Positions 36,658-45,271 of a stretch of 64,000 nt of DNA are shown in pieces; position 1 is the first letter of the stretch; the number at the start of each line of letters is the position of its first letter. The DNA comes from Pseudomonadota bacterium (lineage in GTDB: Bacteria; Pseudomonadota; Alphaproteobacteria; Sphingomonadales; Sphingomonadaceae). The notes beneath the pieces are model-generated. The model worked only from the letters and a program-made list of their open reading frames with translations. It was not told the DNA's origin and ran no database searches. The DNA lies in contig JAEWBB010000021.1 of the NCBI GenBank assembly GCA_023391375.1, positions 1 to 64,000 of the forward strand. Direction: 5' to 3'. The translations under genes were made by a program, and so were the position numbers.

Positions 36658-37104
36658 ATGATCTATTGGGAAGACTTGGTCGTCGGCGAGACGGAAACCT
36701 TCGGCCACTACGACGTGACGCGCGAAGAGGTCCTCGACTTCGCGCGCAAATACGACCCCCAGCCCTTCCACCTCAGCGACGAGGAAGCGGCCAAGACCCA
36801 CTTCGGCCGCATCGCCGCGTCGGGCTGGCACACCACGGCGATGACGATGGCGGTGATCGCGCGCAAGGTCGTGGCCGACGAACAGGCGGGCCTCGGCTCG
36901 CCTGGGATCGACGAGTTGCGCTGGCTCAAGCCGGTTTATCCCGGCGACCGGCTGACCGTGAAAGGCACGATCATCGAAAAAACACCGTCCCGGTCGAAGC
37001 CGCACATTGGCAGCTTCAGGACCGAGACGGTGGTCGAAAACCAGCATGGCGAGCCGGTCATGCGCTACACGTCGATCGTGCTGATGCGCCGCCGGCCCGA
37101 CTAG
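36658..37104 (+). CDS. MaoC-like hot-dog dehydratase
   Basis: A 148-residue single hot-dog-fold protein. The (R)-specific hydratase signature is present: D33 and H38 in RKYDPQPFHLSDEEA, followed by ASGWHTTAMTM. It would hydrate enoyl-CoA-type substrates; the exact one is unknown. It is isolated between divergent M28 and convergent lipoprotein genes. No clear ribosome-binding site precedes the ATG. Confidence 0.88.
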   Translation: MIYWEDLVVGETETFGHYDVTREEVLDFARKYDPQPFHLSDEEAAKTHFGRIAASGWHTTAMTMAVIARKVVADEQAGLGSPGIDELRWLKPVYPGDRLTVKGTIIEKTPSRSKPHIGSFRTETVVENQHGEPVMRYTSIVLMRRRPD

Positions 37105-37108
37105 GCCA

Positions 37109-37684
37109 TCAGTCCTTCTTTTCTTCGGTCGTCGTCACCGGATGGACGCGGAAGCCTTTCCGTCCCGCGGACTCGGGCGTCGTCGGCCGGTCATCACGCT
37201 GCGGGGTGGTCGCGGTGCGGCCGGTCCAGCGCTCGGTCTGGCGAGTCCAGCCGCCACTATTGCGGTCTCCGTTCCGATCGCGGTCGCGGGTCCATTGGTG
37301 GTCGCCGCCGCGGTCCTTGCGGCGCGATTCCCAATACTGCTGCTGGGTCGACGTCCAGCGCTGGCGCGTGCCGTCGCGGCCGTACACATAGTAGCCGGTG
37401 CCGGGATAATAGTAGTTGTCGTACCAGCCGCCGTAGGGCGGATAGCCATAAGCCGGCGAGCGGCCATACGGAAAACCGTCATAGCCGTAGCCATAGCTGC
37501 TGTAGCCGCCGTAGCCGTACGGGTCATAGCCGTAACCGCCGTAACCGCCGTAACTTCCGTAGCCACCGTAATAGCCGTCGTTTCCGTAGCCGACGCCGAT
37601 CCCGCCATAGGGGCCGACGCAGGCAGAGAGAGCAAGGGTCGAGGCGACCGCGACGGCAGCGGTACGAATGCGAAACGCGAACAT
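37109..37684 (-). CDS. Gly/Tyr-rich putative lipoprotein
   Basis: A 191-residue exported protein with lipobox LSAC (cysteine near residue 22). Residues 25-90 are low complexity, built from repeated GGYG, GYG and DPYG units with very high Tyr and Gly. Residues 100-191 are basic and hydrophilic with many R, D, W and T (RDRDRNGDRNSGG). No enzymatic motif is seen. It may be a surface or matrix protein that phase-separates or adheres; this is speculation. Confidence 0.65.
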   Translation of the reverse strand: MFAFRIRTAAVAVASTLALSACVGPYGGIGVGYGNDGYYGGYGSYGGYGGYGYDPYGYGGYSSYGYGYDGFPYGRSPAYGYPPYGGWYDNYYYPGTGYYVYGRDGTRQRWTSTQQQYWESRRKDRGGDHQWTRDRDRNGDRNSGGWTRQTERWTGRTATTPQRDDRPTTPESAGRKGFRVHPVTTTEEKKD

Positions 37685-37717
37685 GGGCAGTCTCCCGGGG
37701 AGAATCGGTACAGACGT

Positions 37718-37732
37718 TTAGAATCCGCTTAA
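37718..37732. promoter_or_regulatory. CtrA-like gapped site before the Gly/Tyr-rich lipoprotein
   Basis: TTAG-AATCCGC-TTAA matches the CtrA consensus TTAA-N7-TTAA with one mismatch, 34-48 bases before the lipoprotein start on the minus strand. Confidence 0.35.
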
Positions 37733-37773
37733 CGAGTTGAACAGCAAATGAATTTCGCGTGCCGCCAATCCGG

Positions 37774-38313
37774 TTAATCGCCGTCGAATTCCATCAAGCT
37801 GCGTACCTCGATACCTTCCGCGCGCAATCGCTCCGACCCGCCAGCATCCGGCAGGTCGATCAGGAAACGGGCGCCGACAACCTCACCTCCTGCCCGCCGC
37901 ACCAGCCTCACCGCGGCCAGAGCTGTTCCGCCCGTGGCGACCAAGTCGTCAAGGATGAGCACTCGCGCGCCCGGTGTGATGGCGTCAACGTGCATCGTCA
38001 GGCGATCGCGGCCATATTCCAGGGCATAGTCTTCGGCGATCGTCGCGCCGGGCAGTTTGCCATCCTTGCGCACGAGCAACAGCCCGGCCCCGAGCCGCTC
38101 CGCCACCATGCCACCGATCGCGAACCCGCGCGCCTCGATCGCCGCGACCAGGTCAACCCTGTCGTCGACGCTGGCACATAAAAAATCGACCGCGCGGGTC
38201 AGCCCGTCACGGTCGAGGAGGAGTGTCGTAATGTCGCGGAACTGGATGCCCGGCGACGGGAAGTCCGGGATGGTGCGGACCAGCGCTTTCAGCTCGTCCG
38301 CACCATGACCCAT
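37774..38313 (-). CDS. apt: Adenine phosphoribosyltransferase
   Basis: A 179-residue purine-salvage enzyme forming AMP from adenine and PRPP. It shows DFPSPGIQFRDITTLL near the N-terminus, AIEARGFAIGG, and the PRPP loop VLILDDLVATGGTA. It starts five bases after the petC stop, so it is the last gene of the bc1 operon. Confidence 0.95.
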   Translation of the reverse strand: MGHGADELKALVRTIPDFPSPGIQFRDITTLLLDRDGLTRAVDFLCASVDDRVDLVAAIEARGFAIGGMVAERLGAGLLLVRKDGKLPGATIAEDYALEYGRDRLTMHVDAITPGARVLILDDLVATGGTALAAVRLVRRAGGEVVGARFLIDLPDAGGSERLRAEGIEVRSLMEFDGD

Positions 38314-38318
38314 GTTCG

Positions 38319-39248
38319 TCAGTCTCGGGCCTTGGCCGTCGCGCGGGTGCGCTTGGCCTTGTTCTCCGGATCGAGCGGCCCGACCGGTGCGACCTTGCGC
38401 TTCGCCTCGGCCCAGACGTTCTGGTAGCTCAGGTAACCCAGGGCGGTGGCGATAATCAGGAAGATCAGCACCGCAATACCGGCACGATGGCGGTTTTCGA
38501 GCTTGGGCTCGGCCGTCCACACCAGGAACGCCGCGATGTCGCTCGCCATCTGGTTGACCGTAGGCTTCGGGTTACCCGGCGCGTAGGTCACCTGGCCGTC
38601 GCTGTTGAGCGGCGCCGGCATGGCGAGGTTGAGGTTGGCGAAATAGGGGTTGAAGTGAAGCGTCGCCGAGGCCGGCATGCCTTCCTTCGGCAGCGGCTCG
38701 CCCTTTTCGTTCTTGTACGTCTTCGGATCGCGGTAGCCGGTCAGCAGCGCATGGACGTAGGATGCCCCGCCCTCGCGCGACTTGGTGATCAGCGACAGGT
38801 CGGGCGGCACGGCGTTGTTGTTGGCCGCACGGGCCGCCGTCTCGTTGGCGTAGGGCGACGGGAAATAGTCGCTCGGCAGTGCCTTGCGCAGCGCGGGCTC
38901 ACCCGTGTCCGGATTGACGTCCGGCACCTCGAACTGAGCGGCGAAGTTCTTCACCTGCGCCTCGTTGTAGCCGAGGTCCTTGAGGTCGCGGAACGCGACG
39001 CGGTTGAGGCTGTGACAGCCCGAGCAGACCTCGTGATAGATCTGGAGGCCGCGCTGCAGCTGGGCCTTGTCATACTTGCCGAACGGCCCGTCGGACGAAA
39101 GCGCCAGATGCTCCGGCTCGAGGTGGAATTCCTCCGACACCGACGGCAGCGGCGGTTCGGAGAAATAATCTTTCACCGTTCCGCCGAAAGCCAGCAGGAG
39201 AACGCCCGCGAAGACCGCGCCGACGATGTTGCCGAGAATGCGAACCAT
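38319..39248 (-). CDS. petC: Cytochrome c1 of the bc1 complex
   Basis: A 309-residue protein with an N-terminal membrane or signal segment (residues 4-24), the haem c motif CSGCH near residue 76, and a C-terminal anchoring helix (AVLIFLIIATALGYLSYQ). The Met ligand probably lies in the region before PAPLNSDG. It passes electrons from the Rieske centre to soluble or membrane cytochrome c. Fifteen bases separate it from petB. Confidence 0.96.
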   Translation of the reverse strand: MVRILGNIVGAVFAGVLLLAFGGTVKDYFSEPPLPSVSEEFHLEPEHLALSSDGPFGKYDKAQLQRGLQIYHEVCSGCHSLNRVAFRDLKDLGYNEAQVKNFAAQFEVPDVNPDTGEPALRKALPSDYFPSPYANETAARAANNNAVPPDLSLITKSREGGASYVHALLTGYRDPKTYKNEKGEPLPKEGMPASATLHFNPYFANLNLAMPAPLNSDGQVTYAPGNPKPTVNQMASDIAAFLVWTAEPKLENRHRAGIAVLIFLIIATALGYLSYQNVWAEAKRKVAPVGPLDPENKAKRTRATAKARD

Positions 39249-39263
39249 CTTGAACCTATCCCC

Positions 39264-40553
39264 TTAAGCGACGGTCTTGGCGCCGAGCGGCGCGCTTTCC
39301 GCCTTTTCGCCGTGCAGCACGGACGCCGTGATCGACGTCGGCAGCGGCAGCGTTTTTTCGTTCCGCGACACCCACGGAAGGATGATCAGGAAGTGCGCGA
39401 AATAATAGGCGGCGGCGATCTGGCCGAGCGCCACGTTGAACGGCGAAATGTGTGCGCCGCCGACATAGCCGAGGATCGCGACGTCGATCAGCAGGAGCCA
39501 GAAGAAGCGCTTGAACAGCGGGCGGTAGTTGCCCGACCGGACCGGCGAATTGTCGAGCCACGGCAAGAAGAACAGCAGCAGGATCGAGCCGAACATCGCC
39601 AGCACGCCCCACAGCTTCGCCGGCAGGATCAGGTCGACGGTGAACGAGCGCAGGATCGCGTAGAACGGCCAGAAATACCATTCGGGGACGATGTGCGCCG
39701 GCGTCGCCAGCGGGTTGGCCGGGATGTAATTGTCCGGGTGGCCCAGGCTGTTCGGCAGGAAGAAGATGAACAGGCAGTAGAGGGTCACGAACAGGCCCAT
39801 GAACCAGCCGTCCTTCGCCGTGTAGAACGGGTGGAACGGCAGCGTGTCCTTTTCGTCCTTCACGTCGACGCCGGTCGGGTTGTTCGAACCCGGGATGTGC
39901 AGCGACCAGATGTGGAGGATGACCACGCCCGCGATCACGAACGGCAGAAGGTAGTGAAGCGCGAAGAAGCGGGTCAGCGCGGCCTGGTCCGGCGCGAAGC
40001 CGCCAAGCAGCCAGACGCGGATCGGCTCGCCCACGACCGGGAAAGCCGAGAAGAAGCCGGTGATGACCTGCGCGCCCCAGTAGCTCATCTGGCCCCACGG
40101 CAGCACATAGCCCATGAAGGCGGTCGCCATCATGAGGAGATAGATGACAAGGCCGAGCATCCACACCAGCTCGCGCGGCGCCTTGTAGGAGCCGTAGAAC
40201 AGGCCGCGGAAGATATGGATGTAGACCGCGACGAAGAAGAAGCTCGCGCCTTTGGCGTGCGCATAGCGCAGCATCCAGCCGGCGTTGACGTCGCGCATGA
40301 TGTGCTCGACCGAGTTGAACGCCCCGCCGGCATCGGCGTGATAGTGCATCGCCATGACGATGCCGGTGACGATCTGCACCACCAGCATGAGACCCGACAG
40401 GACGCCGAAGTTCCAAAGGTAGTTCAGGTTGCGCGGCACCGGATAGCCGCCGCCGATCGCGCCGTAGACCAGCCGCGGCAGCGGCATGCGGTCGTCGATC
40501 CAGCGGCCCAGGGCCGTCGTCGGTTCATAGGGCTTGGCCCAGGCAAAACTCAT
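39264..40553 (-). CDS. petB: Cytochrome b of the bc1 complex
   Basis: A 429-residue membrane subunit holding haems bL and bH and the quinone sites. It shows GIVMAMHYHADAGGAFNSV, GYVLPWGQMSYWGAQVITG, HYLLPFVIAGVVILHIWSLH and the conserved PEW sequence (HIVPEWYFWPFYAILRSF). It lies between petA and petC with gaps of 14-15 bases, an operon. Confidence 0.97.
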   Translation of the reverse strand: MSFAWAKPYEPTTALGRWIDDRMPLPRLVYGAIGGGYPVPRNLNYLWNFGVLSGLMLVVQIVTGIVMAMHYHADAGGAFNSVEHIMRDVNAGWMLRYAHAKGASFFFVAVYIHIFRGLFYGSYKAPRELVWMLGLVIYLLMMATAFMGYVLPWGQMSYWGAQVITGFFSAFPVVGEPIRVWLLGGFAPDQAALTRFFALHYLLPFVIAGVVILHIWSLHIPGSNNPTGVDVKDEKDTLPFHPFYTAKDGWFMGLFVTLYCLFIFFLPNSLGHPDNYIPANPLATPAHIVPEWYFWPFYAILRSFTVDLILPAKLWGVLAMFGSILLLFFLPWLDNSPVRSGNYRPLFKRFFWLLLIDVAILGYVGGAHISPFNVALGQIAAAYYFAHFLIILPWVSRNEKTLPLPTSITASVLHGEKAESAPLGAKTVA

Positions 40554-40567
40554 GTGCTTGGCCCCCT

Positions 40568-41131
40568 TTAGCCGATCGTCACGACAGTGTCGGACGTGAA
40601 TTCATAATCTGGCACCTGCAGGTTGAGCGGTGCCGGACCCTGGCGGATGCGCGCGGCGGTGTCGTAGGCCGAGCCGTGGCACGGGCAGAAATAGCCGCCG
40701 AACGGGCCGCGGTTCTCGCCCTCGCCGACGCCCAGCGGGACGCAGCCGAGGTGGGTGCAAACGCCCAGCGTGACGAGCCAGTTTTCCTTGCCCGGCTTGG
40801 TCCGCTCGGCCAGCGTCTGGGGATCGCGCAGGTCCGACAGCTTGACCGCGTTCGCCTCGCCGATTTCCTTGGCCGTCAGGTTGCGGATGAACACCGGCTG
40901 CTTGCGCCAGCTGGTCTTGATTGCCTGGCCGGGTGCGATTTTCGACACGTCGACCTCGACCGAGGCGAGCGCGAGCACGTCGGCCGACGGGCTCATCTGG
41001 CTGACCAGCGGCAGGACCGCGGCGGCCGCGCCAACACCCGCGAAGCTGACGGCAGCGATATTGATGAAGTCGCGCCGGCGAAGGCTGTGATCAGCCTCCA
41101 TCTGCGCGGTGGTTTCTTCCAGCGTGGCCAT
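40568..41131 (-). CDS. petA: Rieske iron-sulfur subunit of the bc1 complex
   Basis: A 187-residue protein with a twin-arginine-type anchor (RRRDFINIAAVSFAG) and the [2Fe-2S] ligands in GVCTHLGCVP and CPCHGSAYD. It transfers electrons from ubiquinol to cytochrome c1. ATG 41131 is the first start consistent with the Tat anchor; a 62-residue in-frame extension is rejected. It is the first gene of petABC-apt. Confidence 0.96.
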   Translation of the reverse strand: MATLEETTAQMEADHSLRRRDFINIAAVSFAGVGAAAAVLPLVSQMSPSADVLALASVEVDVSKIAPGQAIKTSWRKQPVFIRNLTAKEIGEANAVKLSDLRDPQTLAERTKPGKENWLVTLGVCTHLGCVPLGVGEGENRGPFGGYFCPCHGSAYDTAARIRQGPAPLNLQVPDYEFTSDTVVTIG

Positions 41132-41309
41132 GCTCACCCTTATTCCGAATATACCCGGTCCGGCTGGTGGCCGGACTTCGTATGGTACGAGGTCGCGCCC
41201 GGCGCGCCGGGTACGATTGGCGGGCCTGATAGCGCCCGCCTGCGCCCTCGCCAACCGCAAAAATGGCAGCCGCTTGCCGCTTTCGCGCCACATCCCTAAG
41301 CGGCCCAGC

Positions 41310-41759
41310 ATGCGCATCGCCCTCTACCAGCCCGAGATCGCCGGCAACGTCGGTGCGGTGATGCGGCTGGGCGCGTGCTTCGGCGTCGGCGTCGACCTGA
41401 TCGAGCCGCTGGGATTCGCCTGGGACGACAAGCGGGTGCGGCGCACGGCGATGGACTATATCGACCATGTCGACGTGACCCGCTTCGCCGATTTCGACCA
41501 CTTCCGCAGCCAGCGCCCGGGCCGCCTGGTGCTGTTCACCACCAAGGCGACGACTTCGTCGTTCGACTTTGCCTATGGCGCCAACGACATCTTGCTGTTC
41601 GGCAAGGAAAGCGCCGGCGTTCCCGCAATAGTCGCGGAAGCATCCGACGCCGCGGTGCGCATTCCGATCCACGCCGATGTTCGTTCCTTCAATCTTGCCA
41701 GCAGCGCGGCGATCGCCATCGGCGAGGCGCTGCGACAGACCGGAGACCTGCCCCGATGA
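41310..41759 (+). CDS. trmL: tRNA (cytidine(34)-2'-O)-methyltransferase
   Basis: A 149-residue SPOUT-class enzyme methylating the wobble base of certain tRNA-Leu species. Motifs are LYQPEIAGNVGAVMRL, ILLFGKESAGVP and IPIHADVRSFNLASSAAIA. It is divergent from petA and overlaps hemF by four bases (ATGA). Confidence 0.94.
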   Translation: MRIALYQPEIAGNVGAVMRLGACFGVGVDLIEPLGFAWDDKRVRRTAMDYIDHVDVTRFADFDHFRSQRPGRLVLFTTKATTSSFDFAYGANDILLFGKESAGVPAIVAEASDAAVRIPIHADVRSFNLASSAAIAIGEALRQTGDLPR

Positions 41760-42607
41760 AACCGCTCGACGACCAGCAGCAAGCGGCCCGCGATTGGTTC
41801 GAAACCTTGCGCGACCGCATCACCGCCGAATTCGAGGCGATCGAGCGCGAAGCCGGCAGCGACGCCTCATTCGAATTCATCCCTTGGGACCGGACGGACG
41901 ACGACGGCACGCCCGGCGGCGGCGGCATGCGCGGACAGATGAAGGGCAAGGTGTTCGAGAAAGTTGGCGTCAACGTGTCGTCGGTTGGCGGGCGCTTCTC
42001 GCCGGAATTCGCTCAATCGATCCCCGGCGCCGAAGAGGACCCGAGCTTTTTCGCCACCGGCATCAGCCTCGTCGCGCACATGGCCAACCCGCATGTGCCC
42101 GCCGTCCACATGAATACCCGTTTCCTGACCACCACGAAGCGCTGGTTCGGCGGCGGCGCCGACCTCAATCCCGCGCTGCCCGTGCAAGAGGATACAGACG
42201 CCTTCCATGCCCGCCTGCGCGCCGCCTGCGCGGCGCACGACCCCACCTACTACGACCGCTTCGCCAAGTGGGCGGAGGAGTATTTCTGGATCCCCCATCG
42301 TCACCGCGCCCGCGGGGTCGGTGGCATTTTCTACGACCGGCTCGAGGCGGAAGGCGCGCTGTTCGAACCGAACTTCGCGTTCACGCGCGACGTCGGCGAA
42401 GCCTTTCTGGATGTCTTCCCGCAAATCGTGCGGCGCCGCATGGACGCGCCGTTCAGCGACGAGGACATGCGCGAACTGCTTGAGTTCCGTGGCCGCTACG
42501 TCGAGTTCAACCTACTCTACGACCGCGGGACGCTGTTCGGTCTCAAGACCGGCGGCAACATCGACGCCATCCTGATGAGCCTGCCGCCCCTGGCCCGCTG
42601 GGCCTGA
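41756..42607 (+). CDS. hemF: Oxygen-dependent coproporphyrinogen III oxidase
   Basis: A 283-residue aerobic haem-biosynthesis enzyme converting coproporphyrinogen III to protoporphyrinogen IX. Motifs are AVHMNTRFLTT, WFGGGADLNPALP and GVGGIFYDRL, with YVEFNLLYDRGTLFGLKTGG near the C-terminus. It is co-translated with trmL and divergent from the cytochrome bc1 operon, which consumes haem. Confidence 0.97.
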   Translation: MKPLDDQQQAARDWFETLRDRITAEFEAIEREAGSDASFEFIPWDRTDDDGTPGGGGMRGQMKGKVFEKVGVNVSSVGGRFSPEFAQSIPGAEEDPSFFATGISLVAHMANPHVPAVHMNTRFLTTTKRWFGGGADLNPALPVQEDTDAFHARLRAACAAHDPTYYDRFAKWAEEYFWIPHRHRARGVGGIFYDRLEAEGALFEPNFAFTRDVGEAFLDVFPQIVRRRMDAPFSDEDMRELLEFRGRYVEFNLLYDRGTLFGLKTGGNIDAILMSLPPLARWA

Positions 42608-42610
42608 CGG

Positions 42611-43405
42611 TCAGGCGTTGGCCTGGCGGTAGAGCGAGGCCAGCATCCCGGCCTGGATGGACTGGAAGGCCGCGCTAGCGGACGCGGCGAGGAAGCCGAC
42701 GATCACGCTGCCGACCGTCAACCCGCGATCGCCGTCGAGCGCCACGGTCGCGATCGTACCGCCGACATGGTTGATGACGTAGGAAACCGTCATCGACCCG
42801 AGGAACAGCAGCGCGAACGTACCGACCAGCTTTAGCCAGTTGCCACGGCCCAGGGCCCAACCGCGCTTGAGCGCCTGCCACGGCCCGATCTGCTCCGCCG
42901 CAACCGCCGGAAACAGCAGGAACAGGCGGAACAGGAGGAGCAGGAACAGGATCATCATCAGACCGAATGCCGACATCGTCCGCGGCGACATTTGCGCCGG
43001 AGTCGTCGCGCCATCGGCCATGATCATCGGCACCACCGCGATCAGGGCGATCGGAGTCAGGAGCAGGCCGAGCAAAAACATCGACAACAACAGGGTCAGG
43101 CAACGCCGGGCGGAAAGCGCGATCAGCTGGCCGAGCGATTCCCGCCGACCGAGCGCCAGCAGGATCAGGGTGAAGGTGCCGATGAAGCTCAGGAACGCGA
43201 TCCCGTAACCGAGCAGTCCGGCCCACGCCGGCGGGCCGTTGCCGCTCATGATCGCCTCGACATCGTCCGCTGCCGGGACCGAGATGCGGTAGAGCACGGA
43301 CGGGAGGATCATGAAGGCGAACACCACCGGAACGATCAGCCGCTTGTCGGCAAGGATGAAGGCGCGCGTATCGTCCCACGCGCGGTTGATCGACAGGCTG
43401 TTCAC
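42611..43405 (-). CDS. Multi-pass membrane protein, unknown function
   Basis: A 264-residue protein with about six hydrophobic segments; the middle has a long Leu/Phe-rich run (residues 150-170). It resembles the membrane domain found with glycerophosphodiesterases, but no catalytic domain is present and this is a weak impression. The GTG start is supported by a strong GGGGAGG ribosome-binding site. It is divergent from lipB. Confidence 0.6.
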   Translation of the reverse strand: MNSLSINRAWDDTRAFILADKRLIVPVVFAFMILPSVLYRISVPAADDVEAIMSGNGPPAWAGLLGYGIAFLSFIGTFTLILLALGRRESLGQLIALSARRCLTLLLSMFLLGLLLTPIALIAVVPMIMADGATTPAQMSPRTMSAFGLMMILFLLLLFRLFLLFPAVAAEQIGPWQALKRGWALGRGNWLKLVGTFALLFLGSMTVSYVINHVGGTIATVALDGDRGLTVGSVIVGFLAASASAAFQSIQAGMLASLYRQANA

Positions 43406-43454
43406 GAATCCTCCCCTTTACGCCGCCAGCTTAGCGCGCCATCTGGCCCGCACA

Positions 43455-44099
43455 ATGGAAAGCGGACCGATCGAGTGGCGGCAAAGCGACGGGCTCGTCC
43501 CCTACGAGGCGGCGCTGGCCGACATGGAAGCGCGCGCCGCGGCGATCCGCAACGACGGAGCGGACGAGGGCGTATGGCTGGTCGAGCATCCACCCCTGTT
43601 CACGGCCGGTACCAGCGCCGACCCGGCCGAACTGTTCAACCCGCTCGGCTTCCCGGTGTACGAGGCCGGGCGCGGCGGGCGGTATACCTACCATGGCCCA
43701 GGCCAGCGGGTCGTTTATCTCAACCTAGACCTCGATCGGCGGGGCCGCGACATCCGCCGTTTCGTTCATTCGCTCGAAGGCTGGATGATTGCGGCGCTGG
43801 CCGACGTCGGCGTGGCCGCCCGCCGCGAAGAGGGCCGGATCGGGATCTGGACCGGGCGCGGCGCCAAGGAAGCGAAGATTGGCGCCATCGGCGTGCGCGT
43901 CCGACGTTGGGTGACGATGCACGGCCTGTCGATCAACGTCGCCCCCGACCTGGCGCACTTCGGCGGCATCGTGCCATGCGGGATCAGCGAATTCGGCGTC
44001 ACCAGCCTCGAAAAACTGACCGGCGAGACGTCAATGGGCCCGCTCGATGCTGCACTGGAGGCGCATTTTCCGTCTTTTCTCAAGGCGTTGGAAGGTTAG
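43455..44099 (+). CDS. lipB: Octanoyltransferase (lipoate biosynthesis)
   Basis: A 214-residue enzyme transferring octanoyl groups from ACP to lipoyl domains such as GcvH. It shows GRGGRYTYHGPGQRVVY, the catalytic lysine in KIGAIGVRV and the catalytic cysteine in IVPCGI. ATG 43455 gives the family length; an upstream in-frame extension crosses the promoter of the divergent gene. Confidence 0.96.
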   Translation: MESGPIEWRQSDGLVPYEAALADMEARAAAIRNDGADEGVWLVEHPPLFTAGTSADPAELFNPLGFPVYEAGRGGRYTYHGPGQRVVYLNLDLDRRGRDIRRFVHSLEGWMIAALADVGVAARREEGRIGIWTGRGAKEAKIGAIGVRVRRWVTMHGLSINVAPDLAHFGGIVPCGISEFGVTSLEKLTGETSMGPLDAALEAHFPSFLKALEG

Positions 44100-44110
44100 C
44101 GACAAGTCGC

Positions 44111-44139
44111 TTGTTGGGCGTCACACCAACGACTATGGT
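44111..44139 (+). promoter_or_regulatory. Predicted promoter of the 80-residue lipoprotein
   Basis: TTGTTG (44111-44116), a 17-base spacer and TATGGT (44134-44139) fit a sigma70 promoter 71 bases before the gene. Confidence 0.4.
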
Positions 44140-44209
44140 GCGCGCGGTTTGAGTGAGCTTCGCGCTCACGGCAGATCGAGAAAAAAAGAAATACTAGGGA
44201 GTTATCCAA

Positions 44210-44452
44210 ATGCGTGCTCTTATCCTGGTCGCTGCCGCGGCCCTCGCTGTCTCGGCTTGCAGCAAGAACGAAGCCGCTGAAAACACGATGAACGTCGACG
44301 AGACGCTCACCACCGAAAACGTCACCAACGACACGATGGCCGTCGACGCCGCCAACGGCATGGACGCCAACATGGCTGCTGACGCCAACATGACCATGGA
44401 CGCGAACGCGACCGACGCGAACGCCACCGACAACACCGCCAACGCGATGTAA
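44210..44452 (+). CDS. Small Asn/Ala/Asp-rich lipoprotein
   Basis: An 80-residue protein with lipobox VSAC (cysteine at 17), then a low-complexity acidic tail composed almost only of Ala, Asn, Asp, Met and Thr, with repeated DAN and ATD units. No fold is expected. It is monocistronic with its own promoter and a strong terminator, a layout usual for abundant small envelope lipoproteins. Confidence 0.7.
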   Translation: MRALILVAAAALAVSACSKNEAAENTMNVDETLTTENVTNDTMAVDAANGMDANMAADANMTMDANATDANATDNTANAM

Positions 44453-44492
44453 TCGGTTCGGGACGCGTCCGCGCGTCCCGGCATGCGATGGA

Positions 44493-44526
44493 AGGGCCGC
44501 CGGCACGTCCGGCGGCCCTTTTTTTG
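44493..44526 (+). terminator. Strong intrinsic terminator
   Basis: AGGGCCGCCGG and CCGGCGGCCCTT form an 11-base GC stem around a CACGT-type loop followed by a T7 run. Confidence 0.95.
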
Positions 44527-44617
44527 TGTCCGGACGCCTTGTCAGCCGTGGTTCATCCCCTAGGCTGTTGAGTGACGGGACGCGGTATTGCCCGTCCGCC
44601 AGGGGAGGATTTCGAAC

Positions 44618-45271
44618 ATGCGTGCGTTGCTTTTGGCCGGGGTGCTTTCCACGATTTCGGCGGCCCTCGTCCCGTCAGCAGCGAGCGCGCAGCTTTATTG
44701 GCAGGATCCTAATTTCCGCGCCGAACGCGTGATCGGGGGCGAGCCGGGCATTTCCCTGCCGATGCCGGGCGCGACCGCTGCCGAAAATAGCGCCGCCCTC
44801 GTCTGGAACCTGCGCGCGGCGATGAATGTCGCGGCGCTTTCCTGCCATCCCTGGCCGTTCCTCAACTCGATCGACAATTACAACGAGATGCTGACCGATC
44901 ACGGCGACGAGCTCGGACCGGCCTACGAGACGGTGGAAAAATATTTCACGCGCACTCAAGGGCAGAAGGCCGGGATGAAGGCCTTCGACGACTACAATAC
45001 CAAGACTTACAACGGCTTTTCGACGCTCTACGGCAAGCTCAGCTTCTGCCAGATGGCCGGCGCCGTCGGCAAGGAAGCGGCATTCGCGCCACGCGGCGGC
45101 GGCCTCCTCGTGGTGGCGCAGAACCGCATGCGCGAACTCCGCAACAGCCTGACCCCCACCGCCGACATGTTCTTCGCCGCCCCGTCGATCGGGCAGGTCG
45201 CCGTCAATGGCGTCCGCTACGATCCGAGCTGCTACAAGTCGAACGGCCAGATCAAGTCGAGCTGCCGCTAG
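44618..45271 (+). CDS. Exported protein of unknown function
   Basis: A 217-residue protein with a signal peptide cut after ASAQ near residue 25. Conserved-looking features are paired cysteines (LSCHPW, LSFCQM, PSCYKS, SSCR) and a helical middle. No family recognised. A strong AGGGGAGGA ribosome-binding site lies upstream of the ATG. Its TAG stop lies within a CTAG palindrome shared with the convergent queE stop. Confidence 0.65.
   Translation: MRALLLAGVLSTISAALVPSAASAQLYWQDPNFRAERVIGGEPGISLPMPGATAAENSAALVWNLRAAMNVAALSCHPWPFLNSIDNYNEMLTDHGDELGPAYETVEKYFTRTQGQKAGMKAFDDYNTKTYNGFSTLYGKLSFCQMAGAVGKEAAFAPRGGGLLVVAQNRMRELRNSLTPTADMFFAAPSIGQVAVNGVRYDPSCYKSNGQIKSSCR

Noticed and set aside
44280..44450. 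Short repeated units that could suggest a CRISPR or satellite array
   Set aside because: The repetition is within codons for Asp-Ala-Asn units of a lipoprotein; spacing is irregular and there are no spacers.
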